Assembly: GCA_963582805.1 (NCBI GenBank)
Contig: CAUZTZ010000179.1
Location: 1 to 8,564 of the forward strand
Reading direction: 5' to 3'
From: GCA-2687515 sp963582805
Lineage (GTDB): Bacteria > Pseudomonadota > Alphaproteobacteria > Rhodospirillales > UBA2165
Length of the DNA: 8,564 nt
Shown here one piece after another: positions 1 through 6,338 of the stretch. The number at the start of each line of letters is the position of its first letter. Positions within the stretch are counted from its first letter, which is position 1. The position numbers were made by a program, and so were the translations under genes. Below the pieces are notes generated by a model that saw nothing but the letters and a program-made list of their open reading frames with translations, was not told the DNA's origin and did not search any database.

Positions 1-217
1 GATATTCACAGATCAGGCTGGATTCGGGAACCACATGGTCATCGTGCACCAAAGTCGGCACCACACCCTTGGGGTTGAGCTTGAGGTACTGAGGGTCGTA
101 CTGCTCGTTGGTAAACAGGTTGATCACCATGGGCTCATAATCCAGGGACTTCTCGTCGAGGGTGATCAGCACCTTTTGGGTGCAGATGGAATTGGGCGAC
201 AGATAGAGCTTGAGCAT
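1..217 (-). CDS. Glutathione S-transferase, N-terminal part (cut by window edge)
   Basis: The gene starts with ATG at 217-215 on the minus strand and stays open for 72 codons to the window edge, so the C-terminal helical domain is missing. The visible part is a thioredoxin-fold GST domain. It opens with a beta strand and a Ser-rich active-site loop (LYLSPNS, residues 4-10, then C12 and K15). Later come the NPKGVVPTLV segment carrying the cis-proline and the PESSLI motif (residues about 64-69), whose Glu-Ser pair binds the gamma-glutamyl group of glutathione. Family knowledge implies a cytosolic glutathione-conjugating or glutathione-dependent isomerase/dehalogenase role; the substrate cannot be read here. 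Ser7, Ser10 and Cys12 are candidate catalytic residues. The gene lies 27 bp downstream of the ABC-F gene on the same strand, so the two are probably co-transcribed. The start is supported by an AAGGGAA ribosome-binding stretch. Confidence 0.9.
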   Translation of the reverse strand, partial: MLKLYLSPNSICTQKVLITLDEKSLDYEPMVINLFTNEQYDPQYLKLNPKGVVPTLVHDDHVVPESSLICEY

Positions 218-236
218 GGTCCTGGTTCCCTTCGAT
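218..236 (-). promoter_or_regulatory. Translation-initiation leader of the GST gene (shared with the 6231 gene)
   Basis: Read on the minus strand this is ATCGAAGGGAACCAGGACC followed directly by ATG. The GAAGGGAA part is the likely Shine-Dalgarno sequence, about 10 nt from the start. An almost identical leader, ATCAAGGGAAACCAGGACC, precedes the amidohydrolase start at 6231. The similarity covers more than the Shine-Dalgarno core and stops at the ATG. It may be a shared post-transcriptional element or chance. Confidence 0.55.
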
Positions 237-244
237 TTGCGTAT

Positions 245-2101
245 TCAACCGGCCTCGGCGGAGTCCAGCTTGTCTTGGGCCGCCATCCAGCGTTCTTCCT
301 CGGCGCCGAGTTTGCGCCTGATTTCGCCGAACTTGCGGTTCAGCCGTTCGTATTCGCCGGGGCCTGAATTGCGATAAAAATTCGGATCGGCAAGGCTTTC
401 CTCAATGGTCTTCTTTTCCGCTTCCAATTCCACCATGCGCTTTTCGGCGCCGCGCACCTCGGCGCGCAGACTTTTATTCGCCTTGCGGCCGTTCTTGCCG
501 CCCCGCTTCACCTTATCCGCATCCGCCGCCGGCTTAGCGGAACGCTCCGCCAGCATCAGGCGGCGGTAATCGGCAATGTCGCCATCGAAGGTCACCACCC
601 GGCCATCCTTGACCAGCCACAACCGGTCGGCAACGGTTTCCACCAGATGGGCATCATGGCTGATCAGGATCACGGCGCCCGCATAGTCGTTGAGGGCGTG
701 CACCAGGGCTTCGCGGCTTTCGATGTCGAGATGGTTGGTGGGCTCATCCAGGATCAACAATTGCGGCGCATCGATACTGGCGAGGGCCAGCAGAAGCCGC
801 GATTTTTGCCCGCCCGACAGCATGGACACCGGATTTTCGAATATTTCCGAGCCGATGCCGACGGCGGCCAGACGGCCCCGGATGCGCGCCGGCGCTTCGC
901 CTTCCCGGGCCCGCGCCATATGCTGATAGGCGCTGTCTTCGGGGTCCAGCTCTTCCATCTGATGCTGGGCGAAAAAGCCGATGCCCAGTTTGGACGATTT
1001 GGTCAAGCGCCCGGTCATGGCGTCCAGGCGCCCGGAAAGCAGTTTGGCGAGGGTCGATTTGCCCTCGCCGTTGGCGCCCAGAAGCGCGATGCGTTCCTCC
1101 GCATCGAGACGCAGATCGAGGTTTGAGAGCACCGGTTTTTCGTCATAGCCCGCCGCTGCATTGTCCAGGGACAATATGGGCGATGCCAGCTTTACCGGAT
1201 CGGGAAACGTGAACGGCGCCACCGGGCTTTCCGACAGGGACGCGATGGGCTGCATCCGCTCCAGCATCTTGATGCGGGCCTGGGCCTGGCGCGCCTTGGT
1301 CGCCTTGTAGCGGAAGCGATCGACGAAGGACTGAATATGGGCGCGCTGGGCATCCTGGCGGCGCTTCATGGATTGCTGCTGTTCCTGCTTCATGCGCCGC
1401 TCGGTATCGAACTGATCGAAAATGCCGGCATAATAGGTGAGTTTGGCGTTCGCCAAATGCAGAATGCCATCCACCGACCGGTTCAACAGCTCCCGGTCAT
1501 GGGACACAATCAGCGCCGTCCTCGGATATTTGGCGAGGAAGCCTTCCAGCCAGATGGCGCCTTCCAAATCCAGATAGTTGGTCGGCTCATCGAGAAGCAG
1601 CAAATCGGGCTCAGCGAACAAGACACCGGCGAGCGCGACGCGCATGCGCCAGCCGCCGGAAAATTCGGCGCAGGCGCGCCCCTGTGCCGCCTGATCAAAA
1701 CCAAGACCGGCAAGAATGGTGCTGGCCCGGGCCTCCGCCGTATGCGCGCCGGTCTCGGCCAGGCGGTTCTGGATGTCGGCGATGCGGCCGGGATCGGTGG
1801 CGGTTTCCGCCTCGGCCAGCAGCGAGGCGCGCTGGGTATCGGCGGCGAGCACGGTATCCAGCAAACTTTCGGGCCCGGGCGGCGCTTCCTGGGCGACGCC
1901 GCCGATGCGAAATCCGCGCGGCGTTTCGATCTCGCCGCCGTCGGCCTGCAATTCCCCACCGATCAGGCGAAATAGGGTGGTCTTGCCGGTGCCGTTGCGC
2001 CCGACGATGCCCACTTTGTGGCCGCCCGGAATGGCCGCGGTCGCGCCATCGAACAACTGCCGCCCGCCAAGGGAAAAGGAAAGATTTCTGATTGCCAGCA
2101 T
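245..2101 (-). CDS. yheS: ABC-F family ATPase, YheS-like (ribosome-associated)
   Basis: This 618-residue protein has two ATP-binding cassettes and no membrane segments, the layout of the ABC-F family. Those proteins bind the ribosomal E-site region and act in translation rather than transport. Cassette 1 has Walker A GRNGTGKTT (residues 34-42), signature FSGGW (147-151) and Walker B/D-loop LLLLDEPTNYLD (167-178). The charged, glutamine-rich interdomain linker spans about residues 235-285 and ends in the RIKMLERM motif typical of YheS/Uup relatives. Cassette 2 has Walker A GANGEGKST (about 341-349), signature LSGGQ (about 428-432) and DEPTNHLD (about 451-458). A basic C-terminal tail with a predicted coiled coil follows from about residue 540. 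Length and motif order match E. coli YheS (637 residues, from memory). Cassette 1 has Tyr in DEPTNYLD where cassette 2 has His. No strong Shine-Dalgarno precedes the ATG, but no better in-frame start exists. The GST gene follows after 27 bp. Confidence 0.93.
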   Translation of the reverse strand: MLAIRNLSFSLGGRQLFDGATAAIPGGHKVGIVGRNGTGKTTLFRLIGGELQADGGEIETPRGFRIGGVAQEAPPGPESLLDTVLAADTQRASLLAEAETATDPGRIADIQNRLAETGAHTAEARASTILAGLGFDQAAQGRACAEFSGGWRMRVALAGVLFAEPDLLLLDEPTNYLDLEGAIWLEGFLAKYPRTALIVSHDRELLNRSVDGILHLANAKLTYYAGIFDQFDTERRMKQEQQQSMKRRQDAQRAHIQSFVDRFRYKATKARQAQARIKMLERMQPIASLSESPVAPFTFPDPVKLASPILSLDNAAAGYDEKPVLSNLDLRLDAEERIALLGANGEGKSTLAKLLSGRLDAMTGRLTKSSKLGIGFFAQHQMEELDPEDSAYQHMARAREGEAPARIRGRLAAVGIGSEIFENPVSMLSGGQKSRLLLALASIDAPQLLILDEPTNHLDIESREALVHALNDYAGAVILISHDAHLVETVADRLWLVKDGRVVTFDGDIADYRRLMLAERSAKPAADADKVKRGGKNGRKANKSLRAEVRGAEKRMVELEAEKKTIEESLADPNFYRNSGPGEYERLNRKFGEIRRKLGAEEERWMAAQDKLDSAEAG

Positions 2102-2218
2102 GAATGTGACAAGTGGCCGTTTCGACGCCCGATGTCAACGTTCCGAAATGGCTCGACAAGGCGGCCCTGGATATACCACAATGAAACTGTAAAACCCCGA
2201 ATTGGCGAATGAATTTCT

Positions 2219-2224
2219 GGAGAG
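2219..2224 (+). promoter_or_regulatory. Ribosome-binding site of the cupin gene
   Basis: GGAGAG lies just before two tandem ATG codons at 2227 and 2230. GGAG is 7 nt from the second ATG but only 4 nt from the first. This favours the 2230 start over 2227, and over the upstream in-frame ATG at 2209, which has no comparable site in front of it. Confidence 0.6.
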
Positions 2225-2229
2225 CGATG

Positions 2230-2796
2230 ATGGCCTATGAATTGGATGACTTCTGCGAAGATTGCAAAGATTTGATCGATCCCGCGACCGGCAAGAAAGA
2301 CCTGGACGCGGTGCGCAAACATTTGGAAAAACTCTGCCAGAATCAGGAATTTATTGACGCCAATTGCGGACCCGACGCGGTGCACGGCGTCCACACCCTT
2401 TACCGGGACCCGGATAAGGATTTCATGGTGATGGCCCATATCAACGATCAGGGGCGCACCTCGCCGCCGCACGATCACGGCGCGTCCTGGGCGATTTACT
2501 GCCAGGCGGTGGAATTTACGGAAATGACCCTCTATGACCGCGCCGATGACGGTTCGACCGAGGGCCACGCGGAACTGGAAGTGACGGAAAAATACCGGCT
2601 TGATCCGGGCCATGCGGGATATTTCGATTCCCACAAAATCCATTCCATCCATTTTCCCGATGGCGCCCGCTTCATCCGGGTGACCGGCACCGACCTGAAC
2701 CACCTGACCACCAAGCGTTTCTCGATGAAAGACCAAACCGTTACCGTGGTTACTCCCGGCGATAAGTCCGGCGCCGCGGGATCGGTCGCCGCTTAA
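2230..2796 (+). CDS. Cupin-fold protein, cysteine-dioxygenase-like family
   Basis: This is a 188-residue cytosolic protein with no signal peptide, predicted to form a double-stranded beta-helix (cupin) metal enzyme. Cupin motif 1 is PPHDHGASWAIY (residues 79-90), with H81 and H83 as likely Fe ligands. Motif 2 lies around SHKIHSIHFPDG (134-145), where H135, H138 or H141 could give the third His. The three-His layout and the HDHG motif resemble thiol dioxygenases (CDO type) and the related predicted metal-dependent beta-helix enzymes. The N-terminus carries a CxxC pair (C9, C12). The actual substrate is unknown: a thiol, a sulfur compound or a ring-derived acid are all possible. The gene is divergent from the ABC-F gene (128 bp) and convergent with the ABM gene (55 bp), so it has its own promoter, which I could not locate with confidence. 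Starts at 2227 or 2209 are possible. Confidence 0.82.
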   Translation: MAYELDDFCEDCKDLIDPATGKKDLDAVRKHLEKLCQNQEFIDANCGPDAVHGVHTLYRDPDKDFMVMAHINDQGRTSPPHDHGASWAIYCQAVEFTEMTLYDRADDGSTEGHAELEVTEKYRLDPGHAGYFDSHKIHSIHFPDGARFIRVTGTDLNHLTTKRFSMKDQTVTVVTPGDKSGAAGSVAA

Positions 2797-2851
2797 ACCC
2801 GGAAACTTTTGGGGGCACGCGCGTCGGCGGCAGCGTTGGCGTCAACTGGTG

Positions 2852-3133
2852 TCAGGCGATGGATACAACATTTTCCAGCCGCCGCTCGATCATGAACGGC
2901 TCATAAAAGGCGCGCCAGGTGGCCACATGCTGCGAAGCCGCGTGGGCTTCATACGCCGCCTCGCCTCGAAACTCTTCCCAAAAGAAAAACTCGCCGGCGC
3001 CGTTGCTGGTAATCTCGAAGCGGAGGTTGCCGGCTTCGCGGCGAACCTCTTCCGCGTATTCGCGTGCCCGTTTGGCGACGCTGTCCTGATGGTCGGCGAG
3101 CACCTTGAGATAGGCGAACACGGCGTGGCTCAT
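2852..3133 (-). CDS. ABM-domain protein (putative quinol monooxygenase, YgiN-like)
   Basis: This 93-residue protein is about the usual size of a single antibiotic-biosynthesis-monooxygenase (ABM) domain, a dimeric ferredoxin-like alpha/beta fold. The middle of the chain has the family pattern: EAGNLRFEI (residues about 33-41), then EFFFWEEFRGEAAYEAH (48-64), then HVATW (69-73). Characterised relatives oxidise quinols or polyketide phenols without a cofactor, but many ABM proteins act in isomerisation or have no known activity. The start at 3133 is well supported: its ATG overlaps the TGA of the molybdopterin enzyme gene in an ATGA arrangement (3133-3130), which implies translational coupling. 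It is the last gene of the operon. The same frame is open upstream to 3505, but that stretch lies inside the molybdoenzyme gene and is not coding. Confidence 0.87.
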   Translation of the reverse strand: MSHAVFAYLKVLADHQDSVAKRAREYAEEVRREAGNLRFEITSNGAGEFFFWEEFRGEAAYEAHAASQHVATWRAFYEPFMIERRLENVVSIA

Positions 3134-5343
3134 CCTTGCGCGTCCCAGTCCTGCACCTCGGCCACGTTGTTTTCGTAGGTCGGATGCACCGGCGGCGACC
3201 AGGGCTCTTCCGCCTCCTCGGCCTTGACCACCCGGCACAAAAGCGCCCGCAGCTGGTAGGTGCCCATGGACGGGCAATAAGGCGGGTCCATGGAGGTGAG
3301 GGCGTTGGCGTTGGAGCGCCAGATGCCGTAGTCGGGGCCGTCTTCTTCGGGGAACCACCAGCCGTGCTGGACATGGATGACCCGGGGATCGATGCCATCG
3401 AATAGGCGCGCCTTTTGCCGGCAGCGGCCGCGCGGTGATTCCACCGACACCCAATCGCCATCGGCAACGCCCAGTGCGGCCGCCGTCTCGGGATGGATCT
3501 CGCATTCCGGCTCCCGGCGGCCACGGCGCAAAGTAGGCAACTGGCGGTATTCGGATTGAAAGTACATGGGGATACGGGCGCCGGTGATCAGGATGAACGG
3601 GAAGTCCTTGGCCAGCTCCGGCGTCGCATCCGGGCTTTCCGGCGGCTCTTCAAAATAGGGCAAGGGATCGAGGCCCATCTGTTCCATGGCCTTGCAATAC
3701 AGCTCGATCTTGCCGGTTTGGGTCTGGAACCCGGTCTTCTCGTACTTGCGGTATTCGTAATCGAGCTGGTGGAAACCCTTGGCCTTCAATTCATCGAACG
3801 TGATGCCCAGCTTGGCGCCCAACAGATAGTCATAGACCTCTTTCGGATCTTCCGTGTTGTGCTCCGTGCCGAGGCGCCGGCAAATCTCGGTCATCATTAA
3901 TTCGTCCTGCTTGCATTCGCCGATCTGGACGGTCTTTTGCTGGGCGAGGACCACGTTCTGGCCGTAGAACGGCACGGCGGCGATGGCATCCACTTCGGCC
4001 CAGGTGGCGGCGGGCAGGATAATATCGGCAAGCTCGGCCGTCGGCGTCATGTACAGCTCGGCGACCACCAGATAATCGAGGGCGGTCAGCGTCTCGTACA
4101 CCAGCTTGGCGTCGCCGTAGGTTGCGAAAGCGTTGTTGCCGAAGATCATGCCCATTTTGATGGGGTACGGATCGCCCGTGCGGATGGCCTTGAAGACGGT
4201 CGGGATATGCGCCGACGGCAGTTGCGCGCCCACGCCACTCAACACCTTGTGCTGATCATAGCCGAGCCGCTTTTGCGCTTGTTCCTCATCCATGGTCTCG
4301 AACAATTGCGGAAACGGCGGCAGCGCCAACATGCCGAACGACCAGCTTCCCGGCTGATCGATATTGCCGGTGATCGAGGGCAGGCACAAAAGCGCGCGCA
4401 CGGTCTGGAAACAATTGGGCGTATGTTCGATGGCGCAGCCCCATTCCAGCATGGACGGGCGCACCTCCGCATAGAGGCGCGCCGCCGCCCGAATTTTGTC
4501 CACCGGCACCCAGGTGATCGGCTCCGCCCATTCCGGCGTATAATCGGCCACCCGTTCGGCCAGCTCATCAAAGCCGTGCGTCCATTGATCGACAAAATCC
4601 TGATCCTGCAAACCTTCTTCGATGATCACGTGGAGCATGGCCAGGGCCAGGGCATCGTCGGTGCCGGGGCGCAATTGCAGCCAGATATCGGCGCGCTTGG
4701 CGAGCAGGGTTTCGCGCGGATCAACGACGATGGTCTTAGGCTTGCGCGCCAGGGCCTCCTTGACGCCAAAGCCCAATTCGCCGTCGGGACCGGAATAAAT
4801 GGGATTGTGCCCCCAGAACAGAATTAGCTCGGGAAAGACATCTTCGGTGTAGGTGCAGATCGGCAACTGGCCCATGGTCAGCACCGAGCCATGCACCCGC
4901 GGGCGGAAGCATTGCGCGGTACCCGGCTCGCACCAATTGGGGGTGCCGATGGCGTTGGCGAAACGGGACACGTAGGCGAAATGATGACGCCCGGTACCAG
5001 TGCCCACCCAGATGCCTTCCGGCCCAATCTCGTCGCTCACCGATTGAATGCGATCCGCGATTTCGCCATAGGCTTCGTCCCAGCTTATGCGCTGCCACTT
5101 GCCTTCGCCGCGGGCGCCAACCCGGCGCATGGGGTATTTGAGACGTTTGGGGTTATAGACCTGCTCCAAACTGGCGGCGCCCAGGGGGCAGAGCTTGCCC
5201 TTGTTCATCGGGTTGTCGGGATCGCCCTCGATCTTGGTGATTTGGTTGTCTTTGACATGGACCAGCGCGCCGCAGCCGCCGTGGCACATGCGGCAGGCGC
5301 TTTTATAAATGGTTGTGGCGGCGCTATCGGTGATCTGATCCAT
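3130..5343 (-). CDS. Molybdopterin/[4Fe-4S] enzyme, DMSO-reductase family, single-subunit type
   Basis: This 737-residue enzyme binds a bis-pterin Mo or W cofactor. An N-terminal cluster domain has CRMCHGGC (C17, C20, C24) and LCPLG (C52), giving C-x2-C-x3-C-x27-C for a [4Fe-4S] cluster. The catalytic body follows from WQRISWDEA (residues 83-91); C138 or C145, in the segment after NW (136-137), is the candidate metal ligand. MTPTAELADIILPAATW is a typical late motif of the body. The C-terminal pterin-binding domain runs from about residue 580 (ILITGAR) through HVQHGWWFPEEDG (about 655) onward. No Tat signal is present, so the enzyme is cytosolic, and no iron-sulfur or membrane-anchor subunit is encoded nearby. 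Length and layout recall acetylene hydratase and the hydroxylating/transhydroxylating branch, but subfamily and substrate are unproven. L54 replaces the usual Lys next to the last Cys. The gene lies 15 bp after the amidohydrolase gene and overlaps the ABM gene by 4 bp. The Shine-Dalgarno sequence is weak. Confidence 0.93.
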   Translation of the reverse strand: MDQITDSAATTIYKSACRMCHGGCGALVHVKDNQITKIEGDPDNPMNKGKLCPLGAASLEQVYNPKRLKYPMRRVGARGEGKWQRISWDEAYGEIADRIQSVSDEIGPEGIWVGTGTGRHHFAYVSRFANAIGTPNWCEPGTAQCFRPRVHGSVLTMGQLPICTYTEDVFPELILFWGHNPIYSGPDGELGFGVKEALARKPKTIVVDPRETLLAKRADIWLQLRPGTDDALALAMLHVIIEEGLQDQDFVDQWTHGFDELAERVADYTPEWAEPITWVPVDKIRAAARLYAEVRPSMLEWGCAIEHTPNCFQTVRALLCLPSITGNIDQPGSWSFGMLALPPFPQLFETMDEEQAQKRLGYDQHKVLSGVGAQLPSAHIPTVFKAIRTGDPYPIKMGMIFGNNAFATYGDAKLVYETLTALDYLVVAELYMTPTAELADIILPAATWAEVDAIAAVPFYGQNVVLAQQKTVQIGECKQDELMMTEICRRLGTEHNTEDPKEVYDYLLGAKLGITFDELKAKGFHQLDYEYRKYEKTGFQTQTGKIELYCKAMEQMGLDPLPYFEEPPESPDATPELAKDFPFILITGARIPMYFQSEYRQLPTLRRGRREPECEIHPETAAALGVADGDWVSVESPRGRCRQKARLFDGIDPRVIHVQHGWWFPEEDGPDYGIWRSNANALTSMDPPYCPSMGTYQLRALLCRVVKAEEAEEPWSPPVHPTYENNVAEVQDWDAQG

Positions 5344-5358
5344 CGGCGGCGCTCGCGC

Positions 5359-6231
5359 TTAGGCCGCCAGTTTCAACAGCTTGGCGGCGTTTTCTTTCAG
5401 GACCAGCGGCTTCACCTCGTCCTTGATCTCGAGCTGATCGAAATCACTGAGCCAACGGTCCGGGGTGATCACCGGGAAGTCCGAACCGAACAGCATCTTA
5501 TTTTTCAAAAGCGAATTGGTGTAGTGGACCAGGATCGGCGGGAAGTATTTCGGCGACCAGCCGGAGAGATCGATATAGACATTGGGTTTGTGCTGAGCAA
5601 CGGCCAGGGCTTCTTCCTGCCAGGGAAAGGACGGATGCGCCAAGATGATCGGCATATCCGGGAAATCCACCGCCACGTCGTCCAGAAACATCGGGTTGGA
5701 ATATTTAAGGCGAATGCCGAAGCCGCCGGGCATGCCCGATCCAACTCCAGTCTGGCCGGTATGGAATAGCGCCGGCATACCGGTCTCGGCGATGGCTTCG
5801 TACAACGGGTAGCACATGCGGTCGTTGGGGTAAAAACCTTGCGTCGAGGGGTGGAACTTGAACCCCTGCACGCCAAAATCGGCGACCAGGCGGCGGGCTT
5901 CCTTGGCGCCTTGCTTGCCTTTATGGGGATCGATACTGGCAAACGGGATCATGATGTCGTCGTTCTCGGCCGCCTGCTCGGCCACCAGCTCGTTGGAGAA
6001 CCTTGTATGGCCCATATGGTGTTCCGAATCGACCGTGAAAATAACCAGGCCGATCTGCCGCTCGCGGTAATAATCGGCGATGGTGGAGATCGGTTCGGGC
6101 TCATAACTGCGGCCGAAATATTTTTGCATGCCCTCGGCAAGCTCGCGCTTGTCTTCGTAGGTTTGCGTCCCGCACGGCCCATCGGCATGGGTGTGAATAT
6201 CGATGGCTTTCAGCTTGTCCAGTTGTAACAT
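5359..6231 (-). CDS. Amidohydrolase-2 family metal-dependent hydrolase/decarboxylase
   Basis: This 290-residue TIM-barrel protein belongs to the amidohydrolase-2 (ACMSD-related) group, whose members decarboxylate, hydrolyse lactones or hydrate ring-fission acids. The metal-site pattern is complete: DIHTH (H13, H15), LFHTG (H157), LAHP (H199) and FGSDFP (D251). There is also a GFKFHPSTQGF segment (residues 123-133). No signal peptide is seen, so it is cytosolic. It is the first gene of a minus-strand operon, with the molybdopterin enzyme starting 15 bp after its stop. Its start is supported by an AAGGGAAA site about 10 nt upstream of the ATG. It is divergent from a second, clearly different amidohydrolase (107 bp between starts), which implies a shared control region. 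The substrate is unknown; decarboxylase, lactonase and hydratase are all possible. Confidence 0.9.
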   Translation of the reverse strand: MLQLDKLKAIDIHTHADGPCGTQTYEDKRELAEGMQKYFGRSYEPEPISTIADYYRERQIGLVIFTVDSEHHMGHTRFSNELVAEQAAENDDIMIPFASIDPHKGKQGAKEARRLVADFGVQGFKFHPSTQGFYPNDRMCYPLYEAIAETGMPALFHTGQTGVGSGMPGGFGIRLKYSNPMFLDDVAVDFPDMPIILAHPSFPWQEEALAVAQHKPNVYIDLSGWSPKYFPPILVHYTNSLLKNKMLFGSDFPVITPDRWLSDFDQLEIKDEVKPLVLKENAAKLLKLAA

Positions 6232-6250
6232 GGTCCTGGTTTCCCTTGAT
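6232..6250 (-). promoter_or_regulatory. Translation-initiation leader of the minus-strand amidohydrolase
   Basis: Minus-strand sequence ATCAAGGGAAACCAGGACC runs straight into the ATG. AAGGGA, about 10 nt from the start, is the likely Shine-Dalgarno. AGGA further down is only 2 nt from the ATG and too close to serve. It matches the GST leader at 218-236 with one inserted and one deleted base. Confidence 0.55.
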
Positions 6251-6254
6251 CTTA

Positions 6255-6283
6255 TTGGTCTGGCGCGCGTTTCCTACTATACA
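6255..6283 (+). promoter_or_regulatory. Possible sigma-70-type promoter for the plus-strand amidohydrolase
   Basis: TTGGTC (6255-6260) and TATACA (6278-6283) are separated by exactly 17 bp, inside the 107-bp gap between the two divergent amidohydrolase genes. The hexamers match the housekeeping consensus at 3 of 6 and 4 of 6 positions. On the opposite strand TATAGT overlaps the same bases (6275-6280), so a minus-strand -10 element may share the site; no good -35 was seen for it. Prediction only. Confidence 0.35.
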
Positions 6284-6310
6284 CAGAGGGCAATCGGGTG
6301 CACGCTCAGA

Positions 6311-6324
6311 ATCATAATAATGAT
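6311..6324. repeat. Short AT-rich inverted repeat, possible operator
   Basis: ATCAT-AATA-ATGAT is a perfect 5-bp inverted repeat around a 4-bp spacer, in an A/T-only stretch apart from two bases, within otherwise GC-rich DNA. It lies downstream of the proposed plus-strand -10 and 15 bp before the ATG at 6339. That would suit a regulator binding site or a simple leader. Evidence is weak because the arms are short. Confidence 0.3.
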
Positions 6325-6338
6325 AGGGGCAAGCGGAC

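Noticed and set aside
35..367. Plus-strand open frame across the GST start and ABC-F end
   Set aside because: It overlaps two recognisable minus-strand genes antiparallel and has no motif of its own.
2133..2138. Perfect TTGACA -35 hexamer on the minus strand upstream of the ABC-F gene
   Set aside because: No -10-like hexamer is found 16-18 bp downstream, and such a promoter would start at about the ATG. Not enough to call.
2797..2851. Bidirectional terminator between the convergent cupin and ABM genes
   Set aside because: The 55 bp are GC-rich but contain no stable inverted repeat followed by a T-run on either strand.
3134..3505. In-frame upstream extension of the ABM gene
   Set aside because: It lies wholly inside the molybdoenzyme gene in another frame, and the ATGA overlap at 3133 gives a natural start with the normal ABM length.
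3130..5343. Naming the molybdoenzyme as acetylene hydratase or polysulfide reductase
   Set aside because: The resemblance is general to the family, the key acetylene hydratase Asp is His here, and no reductase partner subunits are encoded nearby.
3937..5769. Long plus-strand open frames (about 290 residues each) opposite the molybdoenzyme and amidohydrolase genes
   Set aside because: They are antisense shadows of GC-rich coding DNA. Their translations are low-complexity, His/Gly/Arg-rich and show no family motif, while the minus-strand frames carry clear domains.
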